Shown piece by piece: positions 8,326 to 16,315 of a stretch of DNA of 23,084 nt. Source of the stretch: Roseburia sp. (GTDB taxonomy: Bacteria > Bacillota > Clostridia > Lachnospirales > Lachnospiraceae). The stretch's first letter is position 1; the number at the start of each line of letters is the position of its first letter. The stretch spans positions 1-23,084 of the forward strand of contig JAGAIK010000641.1 in the NCBI GenBank assembly GCA_017626625.1, read 5' to 3'. The notes beneath the pieces were generated by a model. That model searched no databases. It saw nothing but the letters and a program-made list of their open reading frames with translations, and had not been told where the DNA came from. Both the position numbers and the translations under genes were made by a program.

Positions 8326-8757
8326 CTACAGTTGATTTCTCATATTCCGCAGCATTGTCATCGCCGACTGTACCTGCTGCTTTGTCTCGGTAATGTTTTT
8401 CTGGGTATCATGAATCCTTGACTGAATCAACGCATCCACTAAAAAATTATCGCAGAAAATGTCAAAGGCTTTGGTAATGCCGTCAAAGGAAACCCCATAA
8501 TTGATGTTAATGTTGATATCCGACAGTTCCTTCTCAAAACGCCGCAGGGCGTCATTCGCCTCATTGACGTATCTCTGGGCATCGTCCATCTGGGAATGTT
8601 TCAAAAGACCGCTGATAAATCCGCCTCCTAACATATCCCAGATACCGAAGCCTTTGGCTCCGCTGATACTGCTTTCTGCACGGCTTAGGGCATTTAACGC
8701 CGTATTTCCCGCCGCTAATGCCTCGTCAATTTCCCTGATTTTTTCCTGGTTTGTCAT
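8326..8757 (-). CDS. Uncharacterised 143-residue helical protein, last gene of the pentose block
   Basis: I do not recognise its function. It is soluble-looking: no signal peptide and no clear membrane helix. A glycine-rich turn, GIWDMLGGGF (38-47), sits between two predicted helical regions. It contains an internal duplication: residues 47-71, starting FISGLLKHSQMDDAQ, align with residues 105-129, starting FLVDALIQSRIHDTQ, sharing the pattern F-I/L-x3-L/I-x2-S-x2-x-D-A/T-Q. A short ININI stretch lies between the halves. The start has TAAGGAG 5 bases upstream, and the gene follows araD by 22 bases, so it should be co-transcribed and was probably kept on purpose. No catalytic motif is visible; a small adaptor or oligomerising helical protein is only a guess. 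Confidence 0.8.
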   Translation of the reverse strand: MTNQEKIREIDEALAAGNTALNALSRAESSISGAKGFGIWDMLGGGFISGLLKHSQMDDAQRYVNEANDALRRFEKELSDINININYGVSFDGITKAFDIFCDNFLVDALIQSRIHDTQKNITETKQQVQSAMTMLRNMRNQL

Positions 8758-8779
8758 ATGTTCTCCTTAAATCTGCCTT

Positions 8780-9475
8780 CTAGTTCTGCCCATAATAAGC
8801 ATTCGCCCCATGTTTCCGGTAAAAATGCTTCTCCTTAATGCAGTCCGGCGCCGGATGAACCTTCGGATTAATCAGCTCCGTATTTCTTGCCATCTTAGCC
8901 ACTTCCTCTAAGACAACCGCATTATGCACTGCCTCTGCCGCGTCTTTTCCCCAGGTAAAGGGACCATGGTTTGCGCAGAGCACCGCCGGAGTATACATCG
9001 GTTTAATGCCCCTGCTCTCAAAGGTTTCGATAATCACAAGCCCCGTATTTTTCTCATACGCCTCTTCGATTTCCTCCGGCGTGAGATTCCTTGCACAGGG
9101 AATCGGACCGAAGAAATAATCCGCATGGGTGGTGCCGTAAAGGGGGATATCCCTGCCCGCCTGCGCCCACGCCACCGCTTCCGGGGAATGGGTATGTACG
9201 ATGCCGCCGATTTCCTCATATTTTTTATAAAGCTCCAAATGGGTAGCGGTATCGGAGGACGGCTTGTATTTCCCCTCGATTTTGTTGCCCTCTAAATCCA
9301 TGACAACCATATCCTCCGGCGTCAGCGCATCATAGTCCACGCCGCTGGGTTTAATCACAAAATATCCCGTTTCCCTGTCGATTCCGCTGACATTTCCCCA
9401 GGTATAAGTAATGAGTCCCCGGCGGGGAAGCTCCATATTTGCTTCATAGACCTGTTTTTTCAACCCTTCTAACAT
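8780..9475 (-). CDS. araD: L-ribulose-5-phosphate 4-epimerase
   Basis: Class II aldolase-fold enzyme that converts L-ribulose-5-phosphate to D-xylulose-5-phosphate through a zinc-bound retro-aldol step. At 231 residues it has the same length as E. coli AraD and is close to it throughout. The zinc ligands are visible as H94 and H96 (GIVHTH) and H170 (CANHGPF), with D75 in KPSSDTATH. The catalytic D119 is in THADYFFG, and the C-terminal tyrosine pair is in NAYYGQN. It is 17 bases downstream of the transketolase C half with AAGGG before the ATG. Its presence argues that L-arabinose or L-ribulose is one input of the block, although no arabinose isomerase (araA) is in the window. Confidence 0.95.
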   Translation of the reverse strand: MLEGLKKQVYEANMELPRRGLITYTWGNVSGIDRETGYFVIKPSGVDYDALTPEDMVVMDLEGNKIEGKYKPSSDTATHLELYKKYEEIGGIVHTHSPEAVAWAQAGRDIPLYGTTHADYFFGPIPCARNLTPEEIEEAYEKNTGLVIIETFESRGIKPMYTPAVLCANHGPFTWGKDAAEAVHNAVVLEEVAKMARNTELINPKVHPAPDCIKEKHFYRKHGANAYYGQN

Positions 9476-9492
9476 ACACCCTTGCCCCCTGT

Positions 9493-10440
9493 CTATTTTT
9501 CCTGCATAGCGGCTGCAATGCGGTTTGCAATTCCCTCTGCGTCCAATTCGTATTTGTGCAGCAGCTCCTTCGCAGGACCGGACTCACCGAATACGTCGTT
9601 GACACCGATTCTGGTCACTCTCGTGGGACATTTTTCGGAGAGCAGCTCTGCCACTGCACTGCCTAAGCCGCCGATAATGGAATGCTCTTCCACGGTAAAA
9701 ATGCGTCCGGTCTGTTTTGCCGCCGTAAGGACTAATTCCTCATCTAACGGTTTGATGGTGTGGATATTGATGACCTGTGCGTCCACGCCTTTTTCTGCCA
9801 ACATTTCTGCGGCACGCAGGGACTCGGAAACACAAAGCCCGGTGGCAATAATCGTACAGTCTTTTCCTTTGCGCAGTTCCACACCTTTTCCGATTTCAAC
9901 TTGATATTCCGGGTTATCATTGATTACAGGCACCGCAAGACGTCCGAATCTTAAATACACCGGACCCTCATGCTCATATGCGGCACGGACTGCCGCCCTT
10001 GCCTCCACGTCATCGCTGGGGTTTAAAATCACCATACCGGGAATTTCACGCATCAGACCAATATCCTCGTTGCACTGGTGGGAAGCCCCGTCCTCACCTA
10101 CGGAAATACCGGCATGGGTTGCGCCGATTTTTACATTCAGGTGAGGATAACCGATGGAGTTGCGCACCTGTTCGTAAGAACGCCCTGCCGCAAACATGGC
10201 AAAGGTGCTGATAAAGGGCACTTTCCCGCAGGTGGAAAGTCCTGCTGCAATGCCTGTCATATTCGCTTCCGCAATTCCGCAGTCAATGTGGCGCTCCGGG
10301 AACGCCTTTTTAAAAATCCCCGTCTTTGTAGCTGCCGCAAGGTCTGCGTCAAGCACCACAAGATTTTCCTTTTCTTTTCCCAGCTCAACTAAAGCATTGC
10401 CATAGCTTTCCCTGGTTGCCACCATTTTTACTTCTGACAT
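9493..10440 (-). CDS. Transketolase, C-terminal subunit
   Basis: The pyrimidine-binding and C-terminal half of a split transketolase, 315 residues. With the N half it moves two-carbon ketol units between pentose and triose/tetrose phosphates using thiamine diphosphate. The catalytic glutamate that activates the cofactor is E58 in [24 protein letters not shown] and the GP-x-YLRFGR loop are also typical. The start overlaps the last 13 bases of the N-half gene and has AGGTGA 6 bases upstream inside it, so the two are translationally coupled, which suits a 1:1 complex. The same split is normal in clostridia and archaea. DXP synthase and 2-oxoacid dehydrogenase E1-beta share the fold, but the pairing with this N half fixes the call. 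Confidence 0.93.
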   Translation of the reverse strand: MSEVKMVATRESYGNALVELGKEKENLVVLDADLAAATKTGIFKKAFPERHIDCGIAEANMTGIAAGLSTCGKVPFISTFAMFAAGRSYEQVRNSIGYPHLNVKIGATHAGISVGEDGASHQCNEDIGLMREIPGMVILNPSDDVEARAAVRAAYEHEGPVYLRFGRLAVPVINDNPEYQVEIGKGVELRKGKDCTIIATGLCVSESLRAAEMLAEKGVDAQVINIHTIKPLDEELVLTAAKQTGRIFTVEEHSIIGGLGSAVAELLSEKCPTRVTRIGVNDVFGESGPAKELLHKYELDAEGIANRIAAAMQEK

Positions 10441-11264
10441 AATGCTTCACCTGCTTTCTGTAATTCTTCCATGGCAATCTCATACTCCTGGTCATTCGGC
10501 GCCTTGCCGTGCCAGTCTACCTGATTTTCCATATAGGAGACGCCCTTTCCCTTTAAGGTATGGGCAATGATTGCGGTGGGCATTCCCTTTGTTTCCCTTG
10601 CCTCCTGAAAGGCTTTTTCCAGTTCGTCAAAATCATTTCCGTCCGCATTAATCACATGGAAATTGAATGCCTCGAATTTTTTGTCGATGGGATAGGGAGA
10701 GCAAACCTCGCTGATTGCACCGTCAATCTGCAGATTGTTGTTGTCCACGATGAGCACCAGATTGTCTAATTTCCGGTGTCCTGCAAACATGGATGCCTCC
10801 CAGATTTGTCCTTCCTCAATTTCCCCGTCGCCGCAGAGGGCATAGACACGGTAATCCTTTCCGTCCATTTTCCCTGCAAGAGCCATTCCCACTGCTGCGG
10901 AAAGCCCCTGTCCTAAGGAACCGGAGGACATATCCACGCCCGGAATATGTTTCATATCCGGGTGTCCCTGCAGATAGGAACCGGTATGACGCAGCGTCTT
11001 TAAATCCTCCACCGGAAAATATCCCCGGTTCGCCAGCACAGAATAAAGCCCCGGCGCCGTATGTCCCTTAGACAGCACAAAACGGTCCCTGTCCTCTTTT
11101 TTCGGTTCTTTCGGGTCAATATTCATTTCTTCAAAATATAAATAAGTAAAAATATCCGCTGCGGAAAGGGAACCGCCGGGATGACCGCATTTTGCGGCAT
11201 GGGTGGCGGTGACAATCCCCTTGCGCACCTCCACAGCCATTTTCTCAAGCTCTGTCTTATTCAT
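10428..11264 (-). CDS. Transketolase, N-terminal subunit
   Basis: The diphosphate-binding half of the split transketolase, 278 residues. The thiamine diphosphate motif runs from GDGEIEEGQ (G145-D146-G147) to DNNN (174-177), with magnesium ligands expected at D146 and one of the asparagines. Substrate and cofactor histidines are visible in CGHPGGSLS (H28) and SKGHTAPGLY (H68). The start at 11264 has AAAGGAG 7 bases upstream. It follows the transaldolase gene by 45 bases; that gap holds part of a perfect hairpin. The next gene begins inside its 3' end. With the transaldolase it closes the non-oxidative pentose phosphate pathway for the block. Confidence 0.94.
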   Translation of the reverse strand: MNKTELEKMAVEVRKGIVTATHAAKCGHPGGSLSAADIFTYLYFEEMNIDPKEPKKEDRDRFVLSKGHTAPGLYSVLANRGYFPVEDLKTLRHTGSYLQGHPDMKHIPGVDMSSGSLGQGLSAAVGMALAGKMDGKDYRVYALCGDGEIEEGQIWEASMFAGHRKLDNLVLIVDNNNLQIDGAISEVCSPYPIDKKFEAFNFHVINADGNDFDELEKAFQEARETKGMPTAIIAHTLKGKGVSYMENQVDWHGKAPNDQEYEIAMEELQKAGEALCQK

Positions 11265-11295
11265 CTGATTTCTCCTTTATTCACCACATACCGCG

Positions 11296-11329
11296 GGAAA
11301 GTTTTTGGATTATTCACCAAAAACTTTCC
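11296..11329. repeat. Perfect hairpin across the transaldolase stop codon
   Basis: GGAAAGTTTTTGG (11296-11308) and CCAAAAACTTTCC (11317-11329), a 13-bp perfect stem with an 8-base loop that contains the start of the TAA stop region (11310-11312). No T-run follows on the minus strand, so it is more like an intercistronic mRNA structure (3' end stabiliser or partial attenuator) than a full terminator. Confidence 0.75.
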
Positions 11330-11963
11330 TGTAGTCCTTCTGGAACTTCTCGATTCCTGCGTCTGTCAGCGGATGTTTTGTCATCTGCTCGATAACTGCG
11401 TAAGGAACCGTGGCGATATGTGCGCCTGCCAGTGCGCAGTCCGTCACGTGAATCGGGTTGCGGACAGAAGCTGCAATGATTTCCGTCTCTAAGCCGTAGT
11501 TGTCAAAAATCTGTACGATATCCTGAATCAAATCAATCCCTGCCGTGCTGATGTCATCTAATCTGCCTAAGAACGGCGACACGTAGGTTGCCCCTGCCCT
11601 TGCCGCCAAAAGCGCCTGGTTTGCGGAAAAAATTAAGGTTACGTTGGTTTTGATTCCCTCGGAAGATAATACCTTGGTTGCCTTTAAGCCTTCCACGGTC
11701 ATTGGGATTTTGACTACCATATTCGGATGGATTTTGGCAATCTCACGCCCCTCTTTAATCATGCCCTCCGCATCTACGGTGGTTGCTTTTACCTCCCCGC
11801 TGATGGGTCCGTCCACGATGGTGGTAATCTCTTTGATGACCTCGTTAAAGTCTCTTCCCTCTTTTGCAATCAGGGACGGGTTTGTGGTAACACCACAGAT
11901 AACCCCCATATCATTTGCTTTGCGGATATCCTCTACATTTGCTGTGTCAATAAAAAACTTCAT
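11310..11963 (-). CDS. tal: TalC/FSA-type transaldolase, 217 residues
   Basis: Small class I aldolase of the TalC / fructose-6-phosphate aldolase family. It moves a dihydroxyacetone unit between sugar phosphates in the non-oxidative pentose phosphate pathway. The barrel opens [16 protein letters not shown], has [12 protein letters not shown], and carries the Schiff-base lysine K85 in VVKIPMT; the C-terminal part ends [13 protein letters not shown] start it at the ATG at 11963, where AAAAAGGAG sits 8 bases upstream. An in-frame ATG at 12122 would lie within the -35 of the promoter found here and add 53 residues unlike the family. Whether it is a transaldolase or an FSA cannot be decided from motifs alone, but partnership with transketolase favours transaldolase. 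Confidence 0.92.
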   Translation of the reverse strand: MKFFIDTANVEDIRKANDMGVICGVTTNPSLIAKEGRDFNEVIKEITTIVDGPISGEVKATTVDAEGMIKEGREIAKIHPNMVVKIPMTVEGLKATKVLSSEGIKTNVTLIFSANQALLAARAGATYVSPFLGRLDDISTAGIDLIQDIVQIFDNYGLETEIIAASVRNPIHVTDCALAGAHIATVPYAVIEQMTKHPLTDAGIEKFQKDYRKVFGE

Positions 11964-12065
11964 TTTCGCTTCTCCTTTTTCTGGTAAAATTTCAGTGGCA
12001 GATAACTTCTGACACCATGCTGTTTTGATAACAACGTGCCCTTTTCCTCCGACGTCCCTCGTTTG

Positions 12066-12079
12066 CGTGCACGTGCACG
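12066..12079. promoter_or_regulatory. 14-bp perfect palindrome, operator-like, in the transaldolase leader
   Basis: CGTGCACGTGCACG reads the same on both strands. It lies just downstream of the expected start of transcription from the promoter at 12094-12122, where a bound repressor would block RNA polymerase. The size fits a LacI- or GntR-type sugar regulator. No regulator gene for it is in the window. Confidence 0.55.
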
Positions 12080-12093
12080 TTAAATCTGAATCC

Positions 12094-12122
12094 ATCATAT
12101 TCCTTTTACCGGAAAAAATCAA
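12094..12122 (-). promoter_or_regulatory. Internal promoter for transaldolase-transketolase-araD
   Basis: On the minus strand TTGATT (12117-12122), a 17-base spacer and TATGAT (12094-12099), in the 177-base gap between the kinase stop and the transaldolase start. Matches are 4 of 6 and 5 of 6 with correct spacing. The leader is about 125 bases. Confidence 0.6.
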
Positions 12123-12140
12123 TATCTATTCTGCATTTTT

Positions 12141-13736
12141 TTACTTCAATGTCTCCACCGCTGCCTTTTCCGCCGCCAGCGTTTCCTTATAAACCTTTAT
12201 GTACGCCTCAAATCCTGCCACATCCGCTGCCTCCGGCTCCATCACAGTCCCGTTTTCTCCCGCAAAAACCTTTTTGCCAAGATAGTCCTCGAGGCTTTCT
12301 CCCTCTGTTTTATTCACCATGTAGGAAGCCAGCAGCGCCATGCCCCAGGGACCGCCCTCCCCGGCTGTCTCCAACACCGCCACCGGAGCATTTATGGCTG
12401 CGGCAAGGATTCCCTGTCCGACGCCCTTGGTCTTAAACAGTCCGCCGTGCCCGTAAACCTGTTTCACCTTTACATTTTCCTCTTTCAGCAGAATATCCAT
12501 ACCAATTTTTAAGGTAGCAAGGGACGCATACAGATGGGTTCTCATGAAATTTGCCAGCCCGAACTTCGCATCCGGTCTGCGGACAAACATCGGCCGTCCT
12601 TCGTTTAAGCCTGTCACCGGTTCCCCGGAAAAATAATTGTATGCCACAAGACCGCCGCAGTCCTTGTCTCCCTCCAGCGCCTTATGATAGAGCGTTCCAA
12701 AGAGCTGGTCCATGTCCACCTCCATGCCGAAGGTTTCTGCAAATTCTTTGAAAAGATTCACCCAGGCATTCAAATCAGAGGTACAGTTGTTGCAGTGCAC
12801 CATCGCCACCGTATCGCCGGAGGGCGTAGTGACTAAATCCAGTTCCTCGTGGACTGCCTTTAACTCCTCCTCCAAAACCACCATGGCAAACACCGAGGTT
12901 CCCGCTGACACATTTCCGGTGCCCACTGCCACGGAATTGGTGGCTGCCATTCCTGTGCCCGCATCTCCCTCCGGCGGACACAGCGGAGTGCCCGGATTTA
13001 ATTTTCCGGTAACATCTAATAATTTTGCGCCTTCTTCCGTGAGCACGCCTGCGCTTTCCCCTGCCACTAAGACTTTCGGAAGAATTTCTTCTAATTTCCA
13101 CGGATAATTCTTCGGGGCAATCAGTTTATCAAACTGCTCCATCATCTTCCGGTTGTAATTTTTCGTCTTTGGATCAATGGGAAACATGCCGGAGGCTTCC
13201 CCTACCCCTAACACCTTCTCCCCGGTGAGCTTCCAGTGGATATAGCCTGCTAAGGTAGTAAAGAAATCTATCCGGGACACATGCTCCTCCCCGTTTAACA
13301 CTGCCTGATAGAGGTGAGCAATACTCCACCGCTGGGGGATATTAAAGGAAAATTCCCTTGTCAATGCCTCTGCCGCCTCCCCGGTGATGGTATTTCTCCA
13401 GGTGCGGAAGGGGACTAACAGCTCTCCTGCTTTGTCAAATGCCAGGTAGCCGTGCATCATGCCGGAAAAGCCGATTGCTTTCAGCCTTGTCACCTCCACA
13501 CCGTATTTTTCGGATACGTCCGCCGCCATTTTCCCGTAGCAGTCCTGTAAGCCCCTCCAAATCGCCTCTAAGCTGTAGGTCCAGATACCGTCCACCAACT
13601 GATTTTCCCAGTCGTGGGCGCCGGAGGCGATGGGAGTATGCTCCTCTCCCACTAATACCGCCTTGATTCTGGTGGAGCCAAATTCAATCCCCAACACTGC
13701 ATTTCCGTCTAAAATTGTCTGTTTTGCGTTGCTCAT
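12141..13736 (-). CDS. FGGY-family pentulose kinase (xylulokinase or L-ribulokinase type)
   Basis: Actin/hexokinase-fold sugar kinase, 531 residues, that would phosphorylate a keto-pentose with ATP. The N-terminal phosphate loop is [12 protein letters not shown] (15-26). The substrate-side block is [11 protein letters not shown], and the probable catalytic base is D258 in [10 protein letters not shown]. The ATP side has [11 protein letters not shown] and the FGGY-like [13 protein letters not shown]. It is not close to E. coli AraB or XylB in the parts I can recall. It fits the clostridial group that includes the ribulokinase AraK described in Clostridium acetobutylicum, and araD downstream supports L-ribulose as substrate. 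Automatic pipelines would call it xylulokinase. The start at 13736 has AAGGA 8 bases upstream. It heads the pentose block. Confidence 0.85.
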   Translation of the reverse strand: MSNAKQTILDGNAVLGIEFGSTRIKAVLVGEEHTPIASGAHDWENQLVDGIWTYSLEAIWRGLQDCYGKMAADVSEKYGVEVTRLKAIGFSGMMHGYLAFDKAGELLVPFRTWRNTITGEAAEALTREFSFNIPQRWSIAHLYQAVLNGEEHVSRIDFFTTLAGYIHWKLTGEKVLGVGEASGMFPIDPKTKNYNRKMMEQFDKLIAPKNYPWKLEEILPKVLVAGESAGVLTEEGAKLLDVTGKLNPGTPLCPPEGDAGTGMAATNSVAVGTGNVSAGTSVFAMVVLEEELKAVHEELDLVTTPSGDTVAMVHCNNCTSDLNAWVNLFKEFAETFGMEVDMDQLFGTLYHKALEGDKDCGGLVAYNYFSGEPVTGLNEGRPMFVRRPDAKFGLANFMRTHLYASLATLKIGMDILLKEENVKVKQVYGHGGLFKTKGVGQGILAAAINAPVAVLETAGEGGPWGMALLASYMVNKTEGESLEDYLGKKVFAGENGTVMEPEAADVAGFEAYIKVYKETLAAEKAAVETLK

Positions 13737-13803
13737 ACGAAAATTCCTTTCTCCTGATTATGATTGTCTGTACAAAAAAAGCATGTTCTGTGCTCTATAC
13801 CAA

Positions 13804-13833
13804 ATCATACAACCACTTTCCCCTTCTGCACAA
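13804..13833 (-). promoter_or_regulatory. Weak candidate promoter for the FGGY kinase
   Basis: On the minus strand TTGTGC (13828-13833), an 18-base spacer and TATGAT (13804-13809), about 70 bases ahead of the kinase start. The -10 is good and the -35 matches only 3 of 6. A 12-bp palindrome TTTTTCGAAAAA (13838-13849) lies directly upstream and could be an operator. Confidence 0.4.
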
Positions 13834-13856
13834 CCTGTTTTTCGAAAAATATGGCA

Positions 13857-13888
13857 GAAAAAAAGATGCTGCAAATTGTGCAACATCT
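13857..13888 (-). terminator. Intrinsic terminator of nrdD (bidirectional form)
   Basis: Stem arms AGATGCTGCA (13864-13873) and TGCAACATCT (13879-13888), ten pairs with one G-U and a 5-base loop. On the minus strand it is followed by seven T. It lies 23 bases past the nrdD stop and separates nrdD from the kinase promoter. The plus-strand side also runs into CTCTTTTT. Confidence 0.88.
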
Positions 13889-13910
13889 CTTTTTGCGTAT
13901 CTAATCCTTT

Positions 13911-16100
13911 TTATAAATGCAATACTCTCTCTTTAATCTCCTGGGTTCTTCCCTGGTTCCAGAACTGGGTTCCGATATAGCCGCAGGTTCTGCGCGCCAC
14001 ACTCATCATATTCTGGTCACGGTTGCCGCAGTTCGGGCACTCCCAGACAAGCTTTCCGTCCTTGTCCGTAACGATTTTGATTTCTCCGGAATAACCGCAC
14101 TCTAAGCAGTAATCGCTCTTGGTGTTTAATTCCGCATACATAATATTCTCGTAAATATACTGCATCACAGAAAGCACTGCCTCTAAATTATCCTGCATAT
14201 TCGGCACTTCCACATAGCTGATGGCTCCCCCCGGAGAAAGCTCCTGGAACTGGGATTCAAATTTCAGCTTGTCAAAGGCATTGATATTTTCCGTCACATG
14301 CACATGGTAGCTGTTGGTGATATAGTTCTTGTCCGTCACTCCCGGAATGGAACCGAAACGCTTCTGTAAGCATTTTGCAAATTTATAGGTGGTGGACTCT
14401 AATGGCGTTCCGTATAAGCTGAAGTCAATGTTGTGCTTTTCTTTCCATTTTGCACAGGCGTCATTTAAGTAACGCATAACGGAAAGGGCAAACTCCGTCC
14501 CCTCCGGCTCCGTGTGGGACACACCCTTCATGTATCTGGTACACTCGCAGAGTCCCGCATAGCCTAAGGAAATGGTGGAATATCCGTCATAGAGCAGCTT
14601 GTCTATGGTCTCCCCCTTCTTTAAACGCGCCAGCGCTCCGTTCTGCCATAAGATAGGAGCCACATCGGAAGGCGTCCCCTTCAGGCGGTTGTGCCTTGCC
14701 ATCAGGGCACGGTAACAAAGGTCTAACCGCTCGTCCATCAGCTCCCAGAATTTATCCATATCTTTTCCGGAAGAACATGCCACGTCCACTAAATTGATGG
14801 TGACAACGCCCTGGTTAAATCTGCCGTAATATTTTTTCCCCGGCACGTAGTTGTTGGCGTTGGCATAATTCTCCTTGGTTCTGTCCACCGTTAAGAAGGA
14901 ACGGCAGCCCATACAGGTGTAGCAGTCCCCGTTTTTCAGCTTTTTCATGATTTTCTCGGAAATGTAATCCGGCACCATACGTTTTGCGGTACACTCCGCC
15001 GCCAACTGAGTCAGATACCAGTATTTAGAACCTTCATGGATATTGTCTTCCTCTAACACATAAATCAGCTTCGGAAATGCAGGGGTAATGTAAACACCCT
15101 TTTCATTTTTTACGCCCAGGATACGCTGGTGCAGCATTTCCTCAATCACTGCCGCAAGGTCATCACGGAGCTGTCCCTCCGGCACCTCGTTCAGGTACAT
15201 AAAGACGGTGATAAAAGGCGCCTGCCCGTTGGTGGTCATTAAGGTAATGACCTGATACTGTATCATCTGCACGCCGCGGTTAATCTCTTCCTTCACACGG
15301 AGCTCCGCAATTTTATTAATTTTATCCTCTGTGGGCTCGATGCCTGCCGCCTCTAACTCCACCTTTACCTGCTTGCGGTATTTTTCACGGCTCACCTGCA
15401 CAAAGGGCGCTAAATGGGAAAGCGAAATGCTCTGTCCGCCGTACTGGGAGCTGGCAATCTGCGCAATCGCCTGGGTGGCAATGTTACATGCAGTGGAAAA
15501 GCTCTTGGGGCGGTCAATCATGGTTTCACTGATTACTGTGCCGTTCTGGAGCATATCCTCTAAGTTGACCAGACAGCAGTTGTGCATATGCTGCGCAAAG
15601 TAATCGGCATCATGAAAATGAATCAGTCCGTTTTCATGCGCCTCCACAATATCCGGCTCTAAGAGAAAACGCTTGGTGATGTCCTTGCTGACCTCTCCTG
15701 CCATATAGTCACGCTGTACGCTGTTGACCGTAGGATTTTTGTTGGAGTTTTCCTGCTTTACCTCCTCGTTGTTACACTCGAGCAGGCTTAAAATCTGCTC
15801 GTCCGTGGAGTTGGATTTGCGCACCAGCGCCCTCTTATAACGATAGGTAATGTAGTTTCTCGCCACATTAAAGGCACGCTGATTCATAATCTGGTTTTCC
15901 ACCATATCCTGAATCTCTTCCACGCTGGGAGAACGCTTCATGTTTTCACAGGCAATCTCCACATTTTTCAGAATCTCCGCGATTTTTTCCTCACTTAATT
16001 TCTCATAATCAATAACGCTGTCATTCGCCTTGCGGATTGCAGCCTCTATCTTCTTTAAATCAAAAGTGTCCTCCATGCCGCTTCTTTTGATAATCTTCAT
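13911..16100 (-). CDS. nrdD: Anaerobic (class III) ribonucleoside-triphosphate reductase
   Basis: Glycyl-radical enzyme that reduces ribonucleoside triphosphates to dNTPs in the absence of oxygen; 729 residues. The first 95 or so form the ATP-cone that senses dATP/ATP (MKIIKRSGMEDTFDLKKIE...). FAQHMHNCCLVNLEDM carries the expected active-site cysteine. The C-terminal zinc site is C665, C668, C688, C691. RRTCGYIG holds the glycyl radical at G707. I start it at 16100 with AAAGGA about 10 bases upstream; an in-frame ATG at 16199 would sit inside the -35 hexamer. It has its own NrdR-type promoter and terminator, so it is monocistronic. The activase NrdG, often next door, is not in the window. Confidence 0.96.
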   Translation of the reverse strand: MKIIKRSGMEDTFDLKKIEAAIRKANDSVIDYEKLSEEKIAEILKNVEIACENMKRSPSVEEIQDMVENQIMNQRAFNVARNYITYRYKRALVRKSNSTDEQILSLLECNNEEVKQENSNKNPTVNSVQRDYMAGEVSKDITKRFLLEPDIVEAHENGLIHFHDADYFAQHMHNCCLVNLEDMLQNGTVISETMIDRPKSFSTACNIATQAIAQIASSQYGGQSISLSHLAPFVQVSREKYRKQVKVELEAAGIEPTEDKINKIAELRVKEEINRGVQMIQYQVITLMTTNGQAPFITVFMYLNEVPEGQLRDDLAAVIEEMLHQRILGVKNEKGVYITPAFPKLIYVLEEDNIHEGSKYWYLTQLAAECTAKRMVPDYISEKIMKKLKNGDCYTCMGCRSFLTVDRTKENYANANNYVPGKKYYGRFNQGVVTINLVDVACSSGKDMDKFWELMDERLDLCYRALMARHNRLKGTPSDVAPILWQNGALARLKKGETIDKLLYDGYSTISLGYAGLCECTRYMKGVSHTEPEGTEFALSVMRYLNDACAKWKEKHNIDFSLYGTPLESTTYKFAKCLQKRFGSIPGVTDKNYITNSYHVHVTENINAFDKLKFESQFQELSPGGAISYVEVPNMQDNLEAVLSVMQYIYENIMYAELNTKSDYCLECGYSGEIKIVTDKDGKLVWECPNCGNRDQNMMSVARRTCGYIGTQFWNQGRTQEIKERVLHL

Positions 16101-16170
16101 TTCACATACATCCTTTCTATCTGTCTGCAAACCCATACGGCTGAATTGGGTTTTGTGTGCTGTATTTAAT

Positions 16171-16199
16171 GTTATACAATATATTGTGTTTTTTGTCAA
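16171..16199 (-). promoter_or_regulatory. nrdD promoter
   Basis: On the minus strand a perfect TTGACA (16194-16199), a 17-base spacer and TATAAC (16171-16176). The transcription start is expected near 16164, giving a leader of about 65 bases. Confidence 0.88.
16174..16189. promoter_or_regulatory. NrdR box 1 in the nrdD promoter
   Basis: On the minus strand ACACAATATATTGTAT, nearly exact against the NrdR consensus acaCwAtATaTwGtgt. It fills the -10/-35 spacer and overlaps the -10, so NrdR bound with dATP would block polymerase. Confidence 0.85.
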
Positions 16200-16205
16200 T
16201 GTATT

Positions 16206-16221
16206 TTACTAGATTATGTGG
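16206..16221. promoter_or_regulatory. NrdR box 2, degenerate, 32 bp from box 1
   Basis: On the minus strand the core CATAATCTAG keeps 7 of 10 consensus positions including the outer C and G. The core starts exactly 32 bp from the core of box 1, the three-helical-turn spacing known for paired NrdR boxes. It lies upstream of the -35. Confidence 0.65.
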
Positions 16222-16315
16222 ATTAAGGATGTGTAAAATTTGTTCACCGTTTTGGGAGAAGCCACGCCTGCCGGGCAGCGGTGTTCCCCTGGCTTAATTT
16301 GTAAAAAAATTTTGC

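Noticed and set aside
10428..10440. Split transketolase as a frameshifted single gene
   Set aside because: The C half has its own ATG and a good ribosome site inside the end of the N half, and two-gene transketolases are normal in clostridia.
11964..12122. 53-residue N-terminal extension of the transaldolase
   Set aside because: Its ATG would lie within the -35 hexamer, it has no family similarity, and a strong ribosome site precedes the ATG at 11963.
16101..16199. 33-residue N-terminal extension of NrdD
   Set aside because: The ATG at 16199 is inside the -35 hexamer, and the in-frame ATG at 16136 has no ribosome site. The family start MKIIKRSG is at 16100.
16259..16295. GC-rich stem AAGCCA...TGGCTT between marR and nrdD as a terminator
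   Set aside because: Arms are short and interrupted, and no T-run follows on the minus strand where marR would need it; left unassigned.
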